Origin: Methyloversatilis sp.
GTDB taxonomy: Bacteria > Pseudomonadota > Gammaproteobacteria > Burkholderiales > Rhodocyclaceae
Reading direction: 5' to 3'
DNA length: 64,000 nucleotides
NCBI RefSeq assembly: GCF_030698125.1
Contig: NZ_JAUYNV010000016.1
Coordinates: 1 to 64,000 of the forward strand
Of the stretch, positions 53,911-62,349 are shown in pieces; position 1 is the stretch's first letter; every line of letters begins with the position of its first letter. Below the pieces are notes generated by a model that was not told the origin of the DNA, made no database searches, and saw nothing but the letters and a program-made list of their open reading frames with translations. A program made the position numbers and the translations under genes.

Positions 53911-53916
53911 TAGAAT
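53911..53916 (+). promoter_or_regulatory. Candidate -10 box (TAGAAT) of aroG
   Basis: TAGAATC 51 nt upstream of the start, with a leader that is locally T-rich (ctttttac). The -35 is weak. Confidence 0.35.
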
Positions 53917-53967
53917 CTCGAACTTTTTACCCGCTTCCGTATCCGCGCGGCAGCCGAACTGAAGGCC

Positions 53968-55050
53968 ATGAACGCTCACATGCAAATGATCACCGACGAC
54001 GTCCGCATCAAGGACATCCGCGAACTCATCCCGCCGATGAAGCTGCTCGACGACCTGCCGGCCAGCGATGTCGCGGCGCAAAGCACGTTCGGCGCGCGTC
54101 AGGCCATCCACCGCATCCTGCGCGGTGCCGATGACCGGCTGCTGGTCGTCATCGGACCCTGTTCGATCCATGACTACAAGGCGGGCATGGAATACGCGAA
54201 GCTGCTGATGGCACAGCGCGAGCGTCTGTCGGCCGACCTCGAAATCGTCATGCGCGTCTATTTCGAAAAGCCGCGCACCACGGTGGGCTGGAAGGGTCTG
54301 ATCAACGATCCGTATCTCGACAACAGCTTCCAGATCAACGACGGGCTGCGCCTGGCGCGTCGCATCCTGCTCGAAGTGAATGAGCTGGGTCTGCCGGCCG
54401 GTACCGAATTCCTCGACACCATCACGCCGCAATACACAGCCGACCTGGTCGCCTGGGGCGCAATCGGCGCGCGCACCACCGAAAGCCAGGTGCACCGCGA
54501 ACTGGCGTCGGGCCTGTCCTGCCCGGTCGGCTTCAAGAATGGCACCGACGGCAATGTGCGCATTGCGTCCGACGCGATCAAGTCGGCGCAGGCACCGCAC
54601 GTGTTCCTGTCGGTCACCAAGGCCGGCCATTCGGCCATCGTCACGACCGGTGGCAACGAAGACTGTCACGTCATCCTGCGCGGCGGCAAGGAACCGAATT
54701 ACGACGCCGAGGCGGTCGACAAGGTGTGCCGCGAACTGGCCGCCGCCGGTGTGCCGGCCAAGGTGATGATCGACTTCTCGCACGCCAACAGCCGCAAGCA
54801 GTGCGCGCTGCAGATGGACGTGGCGCGCGACGTCGCGGCCCAGCTTGCCTGCGGCGAAGAGCGCATTTTCGGCGTCATGGTCGAATCGCACCTGAAGGAA
54901 GGCCGTCAGGACCTGGTCGCCGGCAAGGAGCCGGAGTACGGCATGAGCATCACCGACGCCTGCCTCGGCTGGGAGAAAAGCGTGGAACTGCTGGACACGC
55001 TGGCCGAAGCCGTGCGCGCACGCCGCCGTGCCATCGCCGACCGCGACTGA
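53968..55050 (+). CDS. aroG: 3-deoxy-7-phosphoheptulonate synthase (class I)
   Basis: First enzyme of the shikimate pathway: phosphoenolpyruvate plus erythrose 4-phosphate to DAHP (360 aa). Signatures LLVVIGPCSIHD, MRVYFEKPRTTVGWKGLIND, SGLSCPVGFKNGTDG and MIDFSHANSRKQ. Length and N-terminal extension fit the feedback-regulated AroG/F/H group, with the Phe-type most similar by eye. The GT39 gene starts 4 bp after the stop. Confidence 0.96.
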   Translation: MNAHMQMITDDVRIKDIRELIPPMKLLDDLPASDVAAQSTFGARQAIHRILRGADDRLLVVIGPCSIHDYKAGMEYAKLLMAQRERLSADLEIVMRVYFEKPRTTVGWKGLINDPYLDNSFQINDGLRLARRILLEVNELGLPAGTEFLDTITPQYTADLVAWGAIGARTTESQVHRELASGLSCPVGFKNGTDGNVRIASDAIKSAQAPHVFLSVTKAGHSAIVTTGGNEDCHVILRGGKEPNYDAEAVDKVCRELAAAGVPAKVMIDFSHANSRKQCALQMDVARDVAAQLACGEERIFGVMVESHLKEGRQDLVAGKEPEYGMSITDACLGWEKSVELLDTLAEAVRARRRAIADRD

Positions 55051-55053
55051 TCG

Positions 55054-56559
55054 GTGAGCCTGTTTTCCGCAACGGCGCCAGCCCACAACTGGCGCCGTTT
55101 CTACTTGGCAGCACTGCTGCTCACGCTGGTGTTCCGTGGCTGGCTGGGCGTAGCGCTGCCATTCACCGGCGACGAAGCGTACTTCTACTGGTGGGGCAGG
55201 ATTCCCGCCGGCGGCTTCTATGACCACCCGCCCATGGTCGGCTGGTGGCTGGCCGGCCTGATTGCCGTGTCCGAAGCCGGGTGGTGGCTGCGTCTGCCGG
55301 CCATCCTGCAGCCGGCGCTGCTGTCCTTCATGTTGCTCGCCTTTCTGCGCGACGACCCGCATGCGACGCGCTGGGGTGTCGCCACACTGGTGCTGCTTGC
55401 GCCGGCCAGTGTGCTCGACGTGCTCATCACGACCGACATTCCGCTGGTGTATTTCAGCGTGGCGTCGGCTCTGGTTTTCCTGAGCGCCGTGCGTGGCCGC
55501 ACCGGCTGGCTGTTCGCGTTGAGCGGCCTGCTGCTGGGCGGCGCTTTCCTGTCGAAGTACTTCGCCGTGCTGCTCGGCTTTGCCTACATCGCCTGGGCGC
55601 TGTGGCGACCGGCAGTCTGGAAATGGAAGGCGCTGGCGCTGGTCGTGTTGTGCGCGCTGCCGGCCGGGCTGTACAACGCCTGGTGGAACAGTCAGCACTG
55701 CTGGGCGAACGTGATGTTCAACGTGTTCAACCGCCATGGCAACGCCCACCTGTCGTGGGAAACGCCGCTGCTGTACGGCGCGATGATGGTGTGGCTGCTG
55801 ACGCCGATGGTCGTGTGGGGTCTGCTGCGCACGCCCGGGGCCTGGCTGCGCCAGGCGGCGCTGCCCTGGCTGGTCGTCGTGCCGCTGTCCATCTTCGGCC
55901 TGCTGTCGCTGGTCAAGACGATCGGCCTGCACTGGGTATTTTCCTTCGTGCCGCTGGTGTTCCTGCTGTACGGCCGCAGCGTGTCCGACCTGACGCTGCA
56001 ACGGACGGTCCGGTTCGCTGCCGTGATTGCTGCCGTGCATGTGGCCGCCGTGCTGGCCGTGGCCAGCCAGCCGGTCGAGCGCTGGGCTTCGTTGCTCAGC
56101 GAACGCAAGTATGCCGGTGTGGTGCAGACCGTGAAGGCGGACGAAGTGATCGCGGCACTCGGCGACGACGTGAACCGCTACGAACTGATGACCGACGGCT
56201 ACTCGCCTTCGGTCACCGTCGGCTACAACCATCGCCGTTACTGGCCGGTGTTCGGCCCGGCGTCGAGCCATGCGCGCCACGACGACATGCTGACCGACTT
56301 CCGCCGCCTCGACGGCCGCGACGTGCTGGTGCTCAGCAAGGAAGCGCCGGTGCTGACCGGCTACACGCCGTACTTCCGCGATGTGCAGGTCGACCCGCTC
56401 ACGGTGCGCGGCGCGAAGTTCTGGCGCATTCGCGGCCACGGCTTCGATTTCGCGGCCTATCATGCCGGCGTGCTCGAACCGGCGCGCCGCTACTGGTACG
56501 CGATTCCGGGCTGGTTGCCGCAGCAGGGCTGTTTTTTCGAAGAACGTTACTTCCGCTGA
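55054..56559 (+). CDS. GT39/ArnT-like polyprenyl-phosphate sugar transferase
   Basis: Polytopic GT-C glycosyltransferase (501 aa). The first periplasmic loop carries the catalytic acidic pair in LPFTGDEAYFYWWGR, with YDHPPMVGWW beyond it, the dolichyl-phosphate mannosyltransferase/ArnT signature. About ten membrane helices and a C-terminal soluble domain follow. Start is GTG at 55054. A UbiA-type gene follows 32 bp downstream, suggesting donor synthesis and transfer are linked. The acceptor is unknown. Confidence 0.87.
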   Translation: MSLFSATAPAHNWRRFYLAALLLTLVFRGWLGVALPFTGDEAYFYWWGRIPAGGFYDHPPMVGWWLAGLIAVSEAGWWLRLPAILQPALLSFMLLAFLRDDPHATRWGVATLVLLAPASVLDVLITTDIPLVYFSVASALVFLSAVRGRTGWLFALSGLLLGGAFLSKYFAVLLGFAYIAWALWRPAVWKWKALALVVLCALPAGLYNAWWNSQHCWANVMFNVFNRHGNAHLSWETPLLYGAMMVWLLTPMVVWGLLRTPGAWLRQAALPWLVVVPLSIFGLLSLVKTIGLHWVFSFVPLVFLLYGRSVSDLTLQRTVRFAAVIAAVHVAAVLAVASQPVERWASLLSERKYAGVVQTVKADEVIAALGDDVNRYELMTDGYSPSVTVGYNHRRYWPVFGPASSHARHDDMLTDFRRLDGRDVLVLSKEAPVLTGYTPYFRDVQVDPLTVRGAKFWRIRGHGFDFAAYHAGVLEPARRYWYAIPGWLPQQGCFFEERYFR

Positions 56560-56591
56560 ATGCCTGAAGGTTTGCCACCCGGCCGCCGACC

Positions 56592-57458
56592 ATGATTGCC
56601 GCTGCGTTCAAGTTGCTGCGACCGCACCAGTGGGTGAAGAACGGTTTCGTGTTCTTCGGCCTGCTGTTCGGCCACGCCTGGCACAACAGCGCCACGGTGC
56701 AGGCGGCCATTCTTGCCTTCCTCGCCTTCTGCCTGATGTCGAGCGCGGTGTACGCGCTGAACGATCTGCGCGACATCGAGCAGGACAGGCTGCATCCGGC
56801 CAAGCGTATGCGCCCGCTGGCATCCGGTGCGCTGTCGCCGTCGGTTGCCATCGTGCTGATGTCCGCCTGCTCGATCGGGTCGCTGCTGCTGGCCTGGCAG
56901 GTCGGCGATACGCTGGTCTATCTGCTGTGCATTTACGGCCTGATCAACTTCGGCTACAGCTATGGCCTCAAGCGCGTGGTGGTGCTCGACGTATTCCTGA
57001 TCAGCGCCGGCTTCATGCTGCGTCTGCTGGCCGGGACGACCGGTCTGGGCATTCCCCCGTCGAACTGGCTGCTGATGTGCGGCCTGCTGCTGACGCTGTT
57101 CCTCGGCTTTTCGAAGCGGCGCGCCGAACTGATGCTGATGGACGAGGCGGGTGGGGCGCACCGCAAGGTGCTCGACCTGTATTCGCCCGCGCTGCTCGAC
57201 CAGTTCATCACCGTCACTGGCGCCTGTGCCGTGGTGGCGTACTCGCTGTACACGGTCGATGCGGACACGGTGCGCATCCATGGCACGGCAGATCTCATCT
57301 ACACGCTGCCCTTCGTGCTGTACGGGCTGTTCCGCTACCTGTACATGCTGCACCGGCGCGGTGGCGGTGGTGATCCGTCACATGACCTGTTCCGCGACCC
57401 GCACCTGATCGTCGCAATGGGCGGCTGGCTGGCGGTTACGGTTTCCCTGCTGCGCTGA
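56592..57458 (+). CDS. UbiA-family polyprenyl-phosphate phosphoribosyltransferase-like protein
   Basis: UbiA-superfamily membrane prenyltransferase (288 aa). LLRPHQWVKNGFVF, the first Asp motif NDLRDIEQDRLHPAKRMRP, and GYSYGLKRVVVLDVFLISAGFM match the decaprenyl-phosphate phosphoribosyltransferase branch rather than quinone or haem prenylation. That branch attaches phosphoribose to polyprenyl phosphate, a step toward lipid-linked arabinose or ribose. It follows the GT39 gene in a likely operon. Confidence 0.82.
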   Translation: MIAAAFKLLRPHQWVKNGFVFFGLLFGHAWHNSATVQAAILAFLAFCLMSSAVYALNDLRDIEQDRLHPAKRMRPLASGALSPSVAIVLMSACSIGSLLLAWQVGDTLVYLLCIYGLINFGYSYGLKRVVVLDVFLISAGFMLRLLAGTTGLGIPPSNWLLMCGLLLTLFLGFSKRRAELMLMDEAGGAHRKVLDLYSPALLDQFITVTGACAVVAYSLYTVDADTVRIHGTADLIYTLPFVLYGLFRYLYMLHRRGGGGDPSHDLFRDPHLIVAMGGWLAVTVSLLR

Positions 57459-57508
57459 TCGCACGGCGTCGGACGGCTGTTGCGACGCACGATCGCCGGC
57501 CTGTTCCC

Positions 57509-57535
57509 GGAATGTGGGACAACGTCCCGCATTCC
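57509..57535 (+). promoter_or_regulatory. Dyad (upstream activator site) before the PQQ dehydrogenase
   Basis: ggaatgtgggac (57509-57520) and gtcccgcattcc (57524-57535) pair in 11 of 12 positions around 3 nt. It lies about 95 bp upstream of a -24/-12 element, the usual place for an enhancer-binding protein of sigma-54 promoters. No such activator gene is in the window. Confidence 0.55.
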
Positions 57536-57630
57536 GTCGGTCGAATCCCCCGACTTCTGAATGGCATATCCCCCTGACGTGCGATGACATCGCGCGGATA
57601 ACGGTTTCTGGGCGGCTCACGCCCAACCTT

Positions 57631-57644
57631 GGCGCGCCGGATGC
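57631..57644 (+). promoter_or_regulatory. Probable sigma-54 promoter (-24 GG, -12 GC) of the PQQ dehydrogenase
   Basis: ttGGcgcgccggatGCgg has GG and GC spaced by exactly 10 nt, with the TTGGC and TGC contexts of the sigma-54 consensus. Transcription would start near 57656, about 60 nt before the gene. Confidence 0.55.
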
Positions 57645-57675
57645 GGGGTGGAGACATCCTCCCCGCATCCGGCGC
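57634..57675. other. Perfect 15-bp inverted repeat overlapping the promoter
   Basis: gcgccggatgcgggg (57634-57648) and its exact complement at 57661-57675, loop 12 nt. The left arm overlaps the -12 element. It may be a regulator site, a 5' mRNA hairpin, or a terminator for the upstream UbiA gene; no T-run follows. Confidence 0.5.
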
Positions 57676-57715
57676 CACCCGGGGATACCTCTAAGAAAAT
57701 CAAGGAGCCGATGTC

Positions 57716-59839
57716 ATGAAGTCAAGCAAGTGGATGCCGCGCAGGGGCAAGATGTTCGCAATGTCGATGGCCTTTTCCATGGTGCTGCCCGTCGCCCCGA
57801 GTCTGGCGGCGGGCGCCGTGGATGATGCTGCGCTGAAGGACATGAAGCAGTCCGGAAACTGGTTGTCGTACGGACGCAACTACAGCATGCAACGCTACAG
57901 CCCGCTGGAGCAGATCAACGCCGGCAATGCCGGCAAGCTCGGGCTCGAATGGTCGATGGCATTGCCGGATGACCGCTCGCTGCTGGCCACGCCGCTGGTC
58001 GTCGATGGCGTCATGTATTTCACCGGCAGCTGGAGCAAGACGCGCGCGGTCGACGCGAAGACCGGAAAGCTGCTGTGGGAGTACGACCCGGAATCGATCA
58101 AGCATGCCGGCGATCGTCTGCGCATCATGTGGGACACGAGCCGCGGTCTCGCCTACTGGAAGGGCAAGCTGGTCATTTCGACCATAGACGGGCGCCTGAT
58201 CGGACTCGACGCAAAGACAGGCAAGAAGCTGTGGAGCACGCAAACCTTCGATCCGAAGCAGGCGCTCTACATCTCGGGCTATCCGACCGCTTTCCGCGAT
58301 CTGGTCATCATCGGCAACGGCGGTTCGGAATTCGGCGGTGGGCGCGGCTTCGTCAGTGCCTATCACATCGATACCGGCAAGCTGGCATGGAAGTTCTACG
58401 TCGTGCCCGGCAACCCGGCCGATGGCTTCGAGGACGAGACGCAGGCCATGGCGGCGAAGACCTGGAAGGGCGAGTGGTGGAAGAAGGGTGGCGGCGGCCA
58501 GACGTGGAACGGCTTCACCTACGACCCGGAATACGACCAGATCCTGATCGGTACCGGCAACGGTGGCCCGTGGAACCAGAAGGCGCGCAGCCCGGGCGGC
58601 GGCGACAACCTGTTCCTCTGTTCCATCGTTGCGCTGGACGCGAAGACCGGCAAGTACAAATGGCATTACCAGACCGTGCCGGGCGAGACCTGGGACTACA
58701 ACTCCAGCATGGACATCGTACTGAGCGACCTGCAGCTCAAGGACAGCAAGGACACGCGCAAGGTGCTGCTGCATGCGCCGAAGAACGGCTTCTTCTACGT
58801 GATCGATCGCAAGGACGGCAAGCTGCTGTCGGCCGAGAAGTTCGCCGAGAAAGTGACCTGGGCCACCGGCATCGACATGAATACCGGTCGCCCGATCGAA
58901 CGTGAAGGCGCCCGCTACGAAGATGGCGAGGAGTTGATCTGGCCGAGCGTGTTCGGTGCGCACAACTATCACGCCATGTCGTTCAACCCGAAGACCGGCC
59001 TGGTCTACATTCCGAAAACCGAACTGCCTTCACTGTTCAAGGATGGCAAGGTCAACGTGATCGACTGGACCAGGCCGGACTGGAAGCTTGATATGGCCGT
59101 CGACATGAGCCTGCACGGCGACATTCCGAAGGAGGCCGGCGTGGCGTCCCTGCTTGCCTGGGACCCGGTGAACCAGAAGAAAGTGTGGGAAATACCGCAG
59201 CCCAGCTACTGGAACCCGGGCACCGTAACCACGGCCGGCAATCTGGTGTTCCAGGGCCGGATCGACGGCAAGTTCGCGGCCTATGACGCGCTGTCCGGCA
59301 AGGAAGTTTGGTCGGTCAATGTGGGCTCCGGCATCAGCGCGCCGCCCATCACCTACTCGGTCGGCGGCAAGCAGTATGTATCGCTGCTGGTCGGCTGGGG
59401 CGGCGCCGGCGTATCGCTCGGCGGCGGCAGTTCGATGGCGCAGTACGGGTGGGGCTATCGAGGCCAGACGCGTCAGTTGCTCACCTTCGCGCTCGACGGC
59501 AAGGCCGCACTGCCCGATGTCGGCAAACCCTCCTTCGCGACACCGATCGTGCCGGCCGACTTCAAGCCGGATCCTGCAAAAGTCGAACGGGGCAGCGCGC
59601 TCTACACCAGCACCTGCGTGTGGTGCCACAGCGCGGGCGCGGTGTCGGGCGGCTATGCCCCCGATCTTCGCGCCTCGCAGCTCTTCCTGAAGAAAGACAC
59701 GCTGCGCAAGGTGCTGGACGGCGCCCTGGTCAAGAACGGCATGCCGAAGTACGCGGAGCTGACCGATGCGGACCTCGACGCGCTGCAGCACTACGTGCGC
59801 AACCAGGCCATCGTGACCACCCAGCAGGCGAAGCCGTAG
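57716..59839 (+). CDS. PQQ- and haem c-containing alcohol dehydrogenase (type II quinohaemoprotein)
   Basis: Periplasmic quinohaemoprotein dehydrogenase (707 aa). Signal peptide to about residue 32, an eight-bladed PQQ propeller with repeated G-K-L-x-W motifs, and a C-terminal cytochrome c domain with CVWCH (634-638) and Met ligand candidate Met676. The catalytic Asp is in TWDYNS (Asp327). Unusually, the vicinal Cys pair of this family is replaced by Met138-Trp139 (IMWDTSRGLAYW), and Asn329 sits where lanthanide enzymes have Asp. Ribosome site AAGGAG. Type II architecture is clear; substrate unknown. Confidence 0.9.
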   Translation: MKSSKWMPRRGKMFAMSMAFSMVLPVAPSLAAGAVDDAALKDMKQSGNWLSYGRNYSMQRYSPLEQINAGNAGKLGLEWSMALPDDRSLLATPLVVDGVMYFTGSWSKTRAVDAKTGKLLWEYDPESIKHAGDRLRIMWDTSRGLAYWKGKLVISTIDGRLIGLDAKTGKKLWSTQTFDPKQALYISGYPTAFRDLVIIGNGGSEFGGGRGFVSAYHIDTGKLAWKFYVVPGNPADGFEDETQAMAAKTWKGEWWKKGGGGQTWNGFTYDPEYDQILIGTGNGGPWNQKARSPGGGDNLFLCSIVALDAKTGKYKWHYQTVPGETWDYNSSMDIVLSDLQLKDSKDTRKVLLHAPKNGFFYVIDRKDGKLLSAEKFAEKVTWATGIDMNTGRPIEREGARYEDGEELIWPSVFGAHNYHAMSFNPKTGLVYIPKTELPSLFKDGKVNVIDWTRPDWKLDMAVDMSLHGDIPKEAGVASLLAWDPVNQKKVWEIPQPSYWNPGTVTTAGNLVFQGRIDGKFAAYDALSGKEVWSVNVGSGISAPPITYSVGGKQYVSLLVGWGGAGVSLGGGSSMAQYGWGYRGQTRQLLTFALDGKAALPDVGKPSFATPIVPADFKPDPAKVERGSALYTSTCVWCHSAGAVSGGYAPDLRASQLFLKKDTLRKVLDGALVKNGMPKYAELTDADLDALQHYVRNQAIVTTQQAKP

Positions 59840-59930
59840 CGTCTCGATCGGAGAGGCCTCCTCCAGCGGTCGCGCGGTTGCTGTCCGACCGGCCGGTGGC
59901 GCAGGCCTCGCACACGACCTCCTCCTTCAA

Positions 59931-59954
59931 ACCCGCTTCGGCGGGTCTTTTTTT
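59931..59954 (+). terminator. Intrinsic terminator after the PQQ dehydrogenase
   Basis: acccgc-ttcg-gcgggt stem with a tetraloop followed by C and seven T, about 92 nt after the stop. The strongest terminator in the window. Confidence 0.88.
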
Positions 59955-60006
59955 GCCCGCTACCCGACGGGATCGGACCGGTTGCGGCCATCCGGAATCG
60001 GGACGG

Positions 60007-60927
60007 TCAGATTCCCATGCCCTTGGTGCCCAGATAGGCCGGTATCCAGGCCTGCAGCAATTCGAGAAAGGCTTCGGCCGCCCGCGACAGGCGACGTTGC
60101 TGCAGTCGGACCACTTGCCAGCGTGACATCAGCGGAAACCCCTCGACCTGAAGGATGACCACTTCATTTTCGAGCAGCGGGTCGCGATGCAGCGTGTGGC
60201 GCGAAAGTATGGACAAACCCATTCCGCCCGCCACCGCCTGCTTGATGGCTTCGTTGCTGCCCAGTTCCATCCGCACATTCAGCGTGGCGCCCTGCTGCGA
60301 CAGGTAGTTCTCGATGGCGATGCGCGTGCCCGAGCCCTGCTCGCGCATGATGAAGCGCGCTTCCGCCAGATCCTGCAGCTTCAGCATCCCGGCATTGGCC
60401 AGCGGGTGCGACGCCGGCGCAATCGCGACCAGCGGATTGTCGAGGAATGAATCGCAGGTGAGATCCATGTCTTCGGGCGGCTTGGTCATGACGTACATAT
60501 CGTCGAGATTGGCCTGCATGCGTTCGATCAGACGGTCCCGGTTTGCCACTTCAAGCTTCACGTCGATGCCCGGGTACTGTGCGCAGTAAGGGCCGAGCAC
60601 GCGCGGCACGAAGTACTTCGCGGTACTGACCGCAGCCAGCCTGAGCGTGCCGCGGTGCAGGCTGCGCGTGGCCTGAAGGTTTTCCTCGAACTGCTGCCAC
60701 TGCAGCTGTATGCCTTTCCATGCCGACAGCAGTTCTTCCCCGGCCGGGGTCAGGAAGGTGCGCCGGCCTATGGTGTCGAACAGGGGCTCGCCCACCGTTT
60801 CGGTCAGTTGCCGCACCTGCTGCGACACCGCCGGCTGGGTCAGGAAGAGCTGCTCCGACGCGCGTGTGAAGCTGCCGGTTTCAGCCACTTTGGCAAATAC
60901 CTGCAACTGCCGAAGCGTTATGTTCAT
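60007..60927 (-). CDS. LysR-family regulator (CbbR-like)
   Basis: LysR-type transcriptional regulator (306 aa). The N-terminal winged helix is LRQLQVFAKVAETGSFTRAS, then LTQPAVSQQVRQLTETVG. The effector domain with RGTLRLAAVSTAKYFVPRVL and MTKPPEDMDL resembles CbbR, the RuBisCO-operon regulator branch. No Calvin-cycle genes are nearby. Tail-to-tail with the PQQ dehydrogenase, so control of that gene is not indicated by position. Confidence 0.88.
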   Translation of the reverse strand: MNITLRQLQVFAKVAETGSFTRASEQLFLTQPAVSQQVRQLTETVGEPLFDTIGRRTFLTPAGEELLSAWKGIQLQWQQFEENLQATRSLHRGTLRLAAVSTAKYFVPRVLGPYCAQYPGIDVKLEVANRDRLIERMQANLDDMYVMTKPPEDMDLTCDSFLDNPLVAIAPASHPLANAGMLKLQDLAEARFIMREQGSGTRIAIENYLSQQGATLNVRMELGSNEAIKQAVAGGMGLSILSRHTLHRDPLLENEVVILQVEGFPLMSRWQVVRLQQRRLSRAAEAFLELLQAWIPAYLGTKGMGI

Positions 60928-60933
60928 AACCTT

Positions 60934-60949
60934 TTGATTATCGAATCAA
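60934..60949 (-). promoter_or_regulatory. Perfect dyad at the LysR-gene start
   Basis: TTGATT-ATCG-AATCAA, 6 nt upstream of the ATG, within an AT-rich stretch. It contains the T-N11-A arrangement of LysR boxes, so autorepression is plausible. Confidence 0.5.
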
Positions 60950-61416
60950 GAAAAAAATACTATTTGTTCTAATGGATCAAAGTTTTTAGCATCTCGCGTT
61001 GATCACTGCAACCCGAATCGTTCGTGCCAATCACCCTCGTGCCCAGCCCGTTTTCCTGCCCACCTGAGTCCGGATGGCGTAAGTCACGTCTGACGGCCCT
61101 GGAACACGCACGGATGATTGCGATTCTGTGCATGGACGATGCGGTGCGGCGCCGGCTTGTTCTGGCGGGCTTCGTGCCGGGCGCTGCGGGCAACGATGGC
61201 GCCCGCCGGGCATGGAGTCGGCATGACCCGTCACCGCTGCCGCACCCGTCAACCCTGCAACCCGAACTCCCGCTGCGGCTTACCGGTTGATGCCGTCCGC
61301 AGGGCTCCTCCGGGGCGGCTCACCGCCCCGACCACCGCTTCCCTTGGCCAACCCTTCGGTCTTACCCGCGCACCGGTCTGATTCCTCAACGGATCTGACA
61401 AGTGTGCGGGATTTTT
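60950..61416. other. 467-bp gap without a recognisable gene
   Basis: Holds the LysR promoter region (AT-rich to about 60990) and GC-rich sequence with a perfect hairpin cggggcgg/ccgccccg (61311-61330). A run of seven T (61412-61418) overlaps the murI stop. Short open frames here have no ribosome site or family resemblance. A small RNA cannot be excluded. Confidence 0.45.
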
Positions 61417-62274
61417 TTATGCCGGCAACGGCGCAAGTTGCGCATCCGCCTGCCACAGTCTCTGCAGCACCCGCTCAGCGGTGTCCGAGGCAGCAGAGGA
61501 CCAGAATCTTTCGCTTCCCGCCGCCTTTGCGCTGCGCAAAAGTCGGGCATCGTTCAGCCGTTGCGCCAGCTGGCGGGCCACCGAATCGCCGGTGTCGATC
61601 ACCTGCACCGACGGTCCGGCCTGGTGCTCGATCCACCGGCGCAGGAAGGGGTAGTGCGTGCAGCCGAGCACGATCACGTCGGCACCGTCGGCCAGCAGCG
61701 GTTCGACATGCGACGCGATCAGCGCCTGCGTGGCAGGGGTGTCCAGTTCGCCGCGTTCGACCGCCTCGACCAGGCCGGTACCGGGCCGGGTGATGACGCG
61801 GACGTCGCGGCCAAAGGTGTCGAGCAGCGCAGCGAAGCGCGCGCTGGCCAGCGTACCCGTGGTGGCGAGTACGCCGACCACGCCGGACCGCGTGGCAGCA
61901 GCGGCGGGTTTGACCGCCGGTTCCATGCCGATTACCGGCACGCCCGGCCAGCGTTCGCGCAAGGCGTGGGCCGCGGCCGCTGTTGCCGTATTGCAGGCGA
62001 TCAGCAGTGCCTTTGCGCCGTGGCCGATCAGGAATTCACCCAGCGTCAGGCTGCGCGCACGGATCCACTCGGCGCTGCGCTCGCCATACGGTGCATGCCC
62101 CGAATCGGCGACGTACAGGAAGTCTTCGGCAGGCAGGCGCGCCCGTGCGTGGCACAGCACCGACAGGCCGCCGAGGCCGGAATCGAAGACGCCTATCGGG
62201 GCGTCGCTCGTCGGGGTCACGACGGCGGTAGGGTCGCGGTTAGGCGCCGGAAAGCCGGAAGAACGCAGATTCAT
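61417..62274 (-). CDS. murI: Glutamate racemase
   Basis: Makes D-glutamate for peptidoglycan (285 aa). IGVFDSGLGGLSVL, catalytic Cys94 in IACNTATAAA and Cys205 in LGCTHYPFL. An N-terminal extension of about 25 residues precedes the family start, so the true start could be further in. It lies downstream of the cobalamin adenosyltransferase gene on the same strand. Confidence 0.95.
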   Translation of the reverse strand: MNLRSSGFPAPNRDPTAVVTPTSDAPIGVFDSGLGGLSVLCHARARLPAEDFLYVADSGHAPYGERSAEWIRARSLTLGEFLIGHGAKALLIACNTATAAAAHALRERWPGVPVIGMEPAVKPAAAATRSGVVGVLATTGTLASARFAALLDTFGRDVRVITRPGTGLVEAVERGELDTPATQALIASHVEPLLADGADVIVLGCTHYPFLRRWIEHQAGPSVQVIDTGDSVARQLAQRLNDARLLRSAKAAGSERFWSSAASDTAERVLQRLWQADAQLAPLPA

Positions 62275-62349
62275 CGCGAGAAGGTGACTGTTCCGGGTCT
62301 ATCCGCCTTGATCGGCATTTTCAGCGTTCATCCGCCGCACTGGATCTGT

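Noticed and set aside
53791-56463. 890-codon open frame antisense to aroG and the GT39 gene
   Set aside because: Antisense shadow with His/Gln/Arg-rich low-complexity sequence; both sense genes have clear family motifs.
61024-61290. 88-codon frame upstream of murI
   Set aside because: No ribosome site, Pro/Arg-rich composition, no recognisable family.
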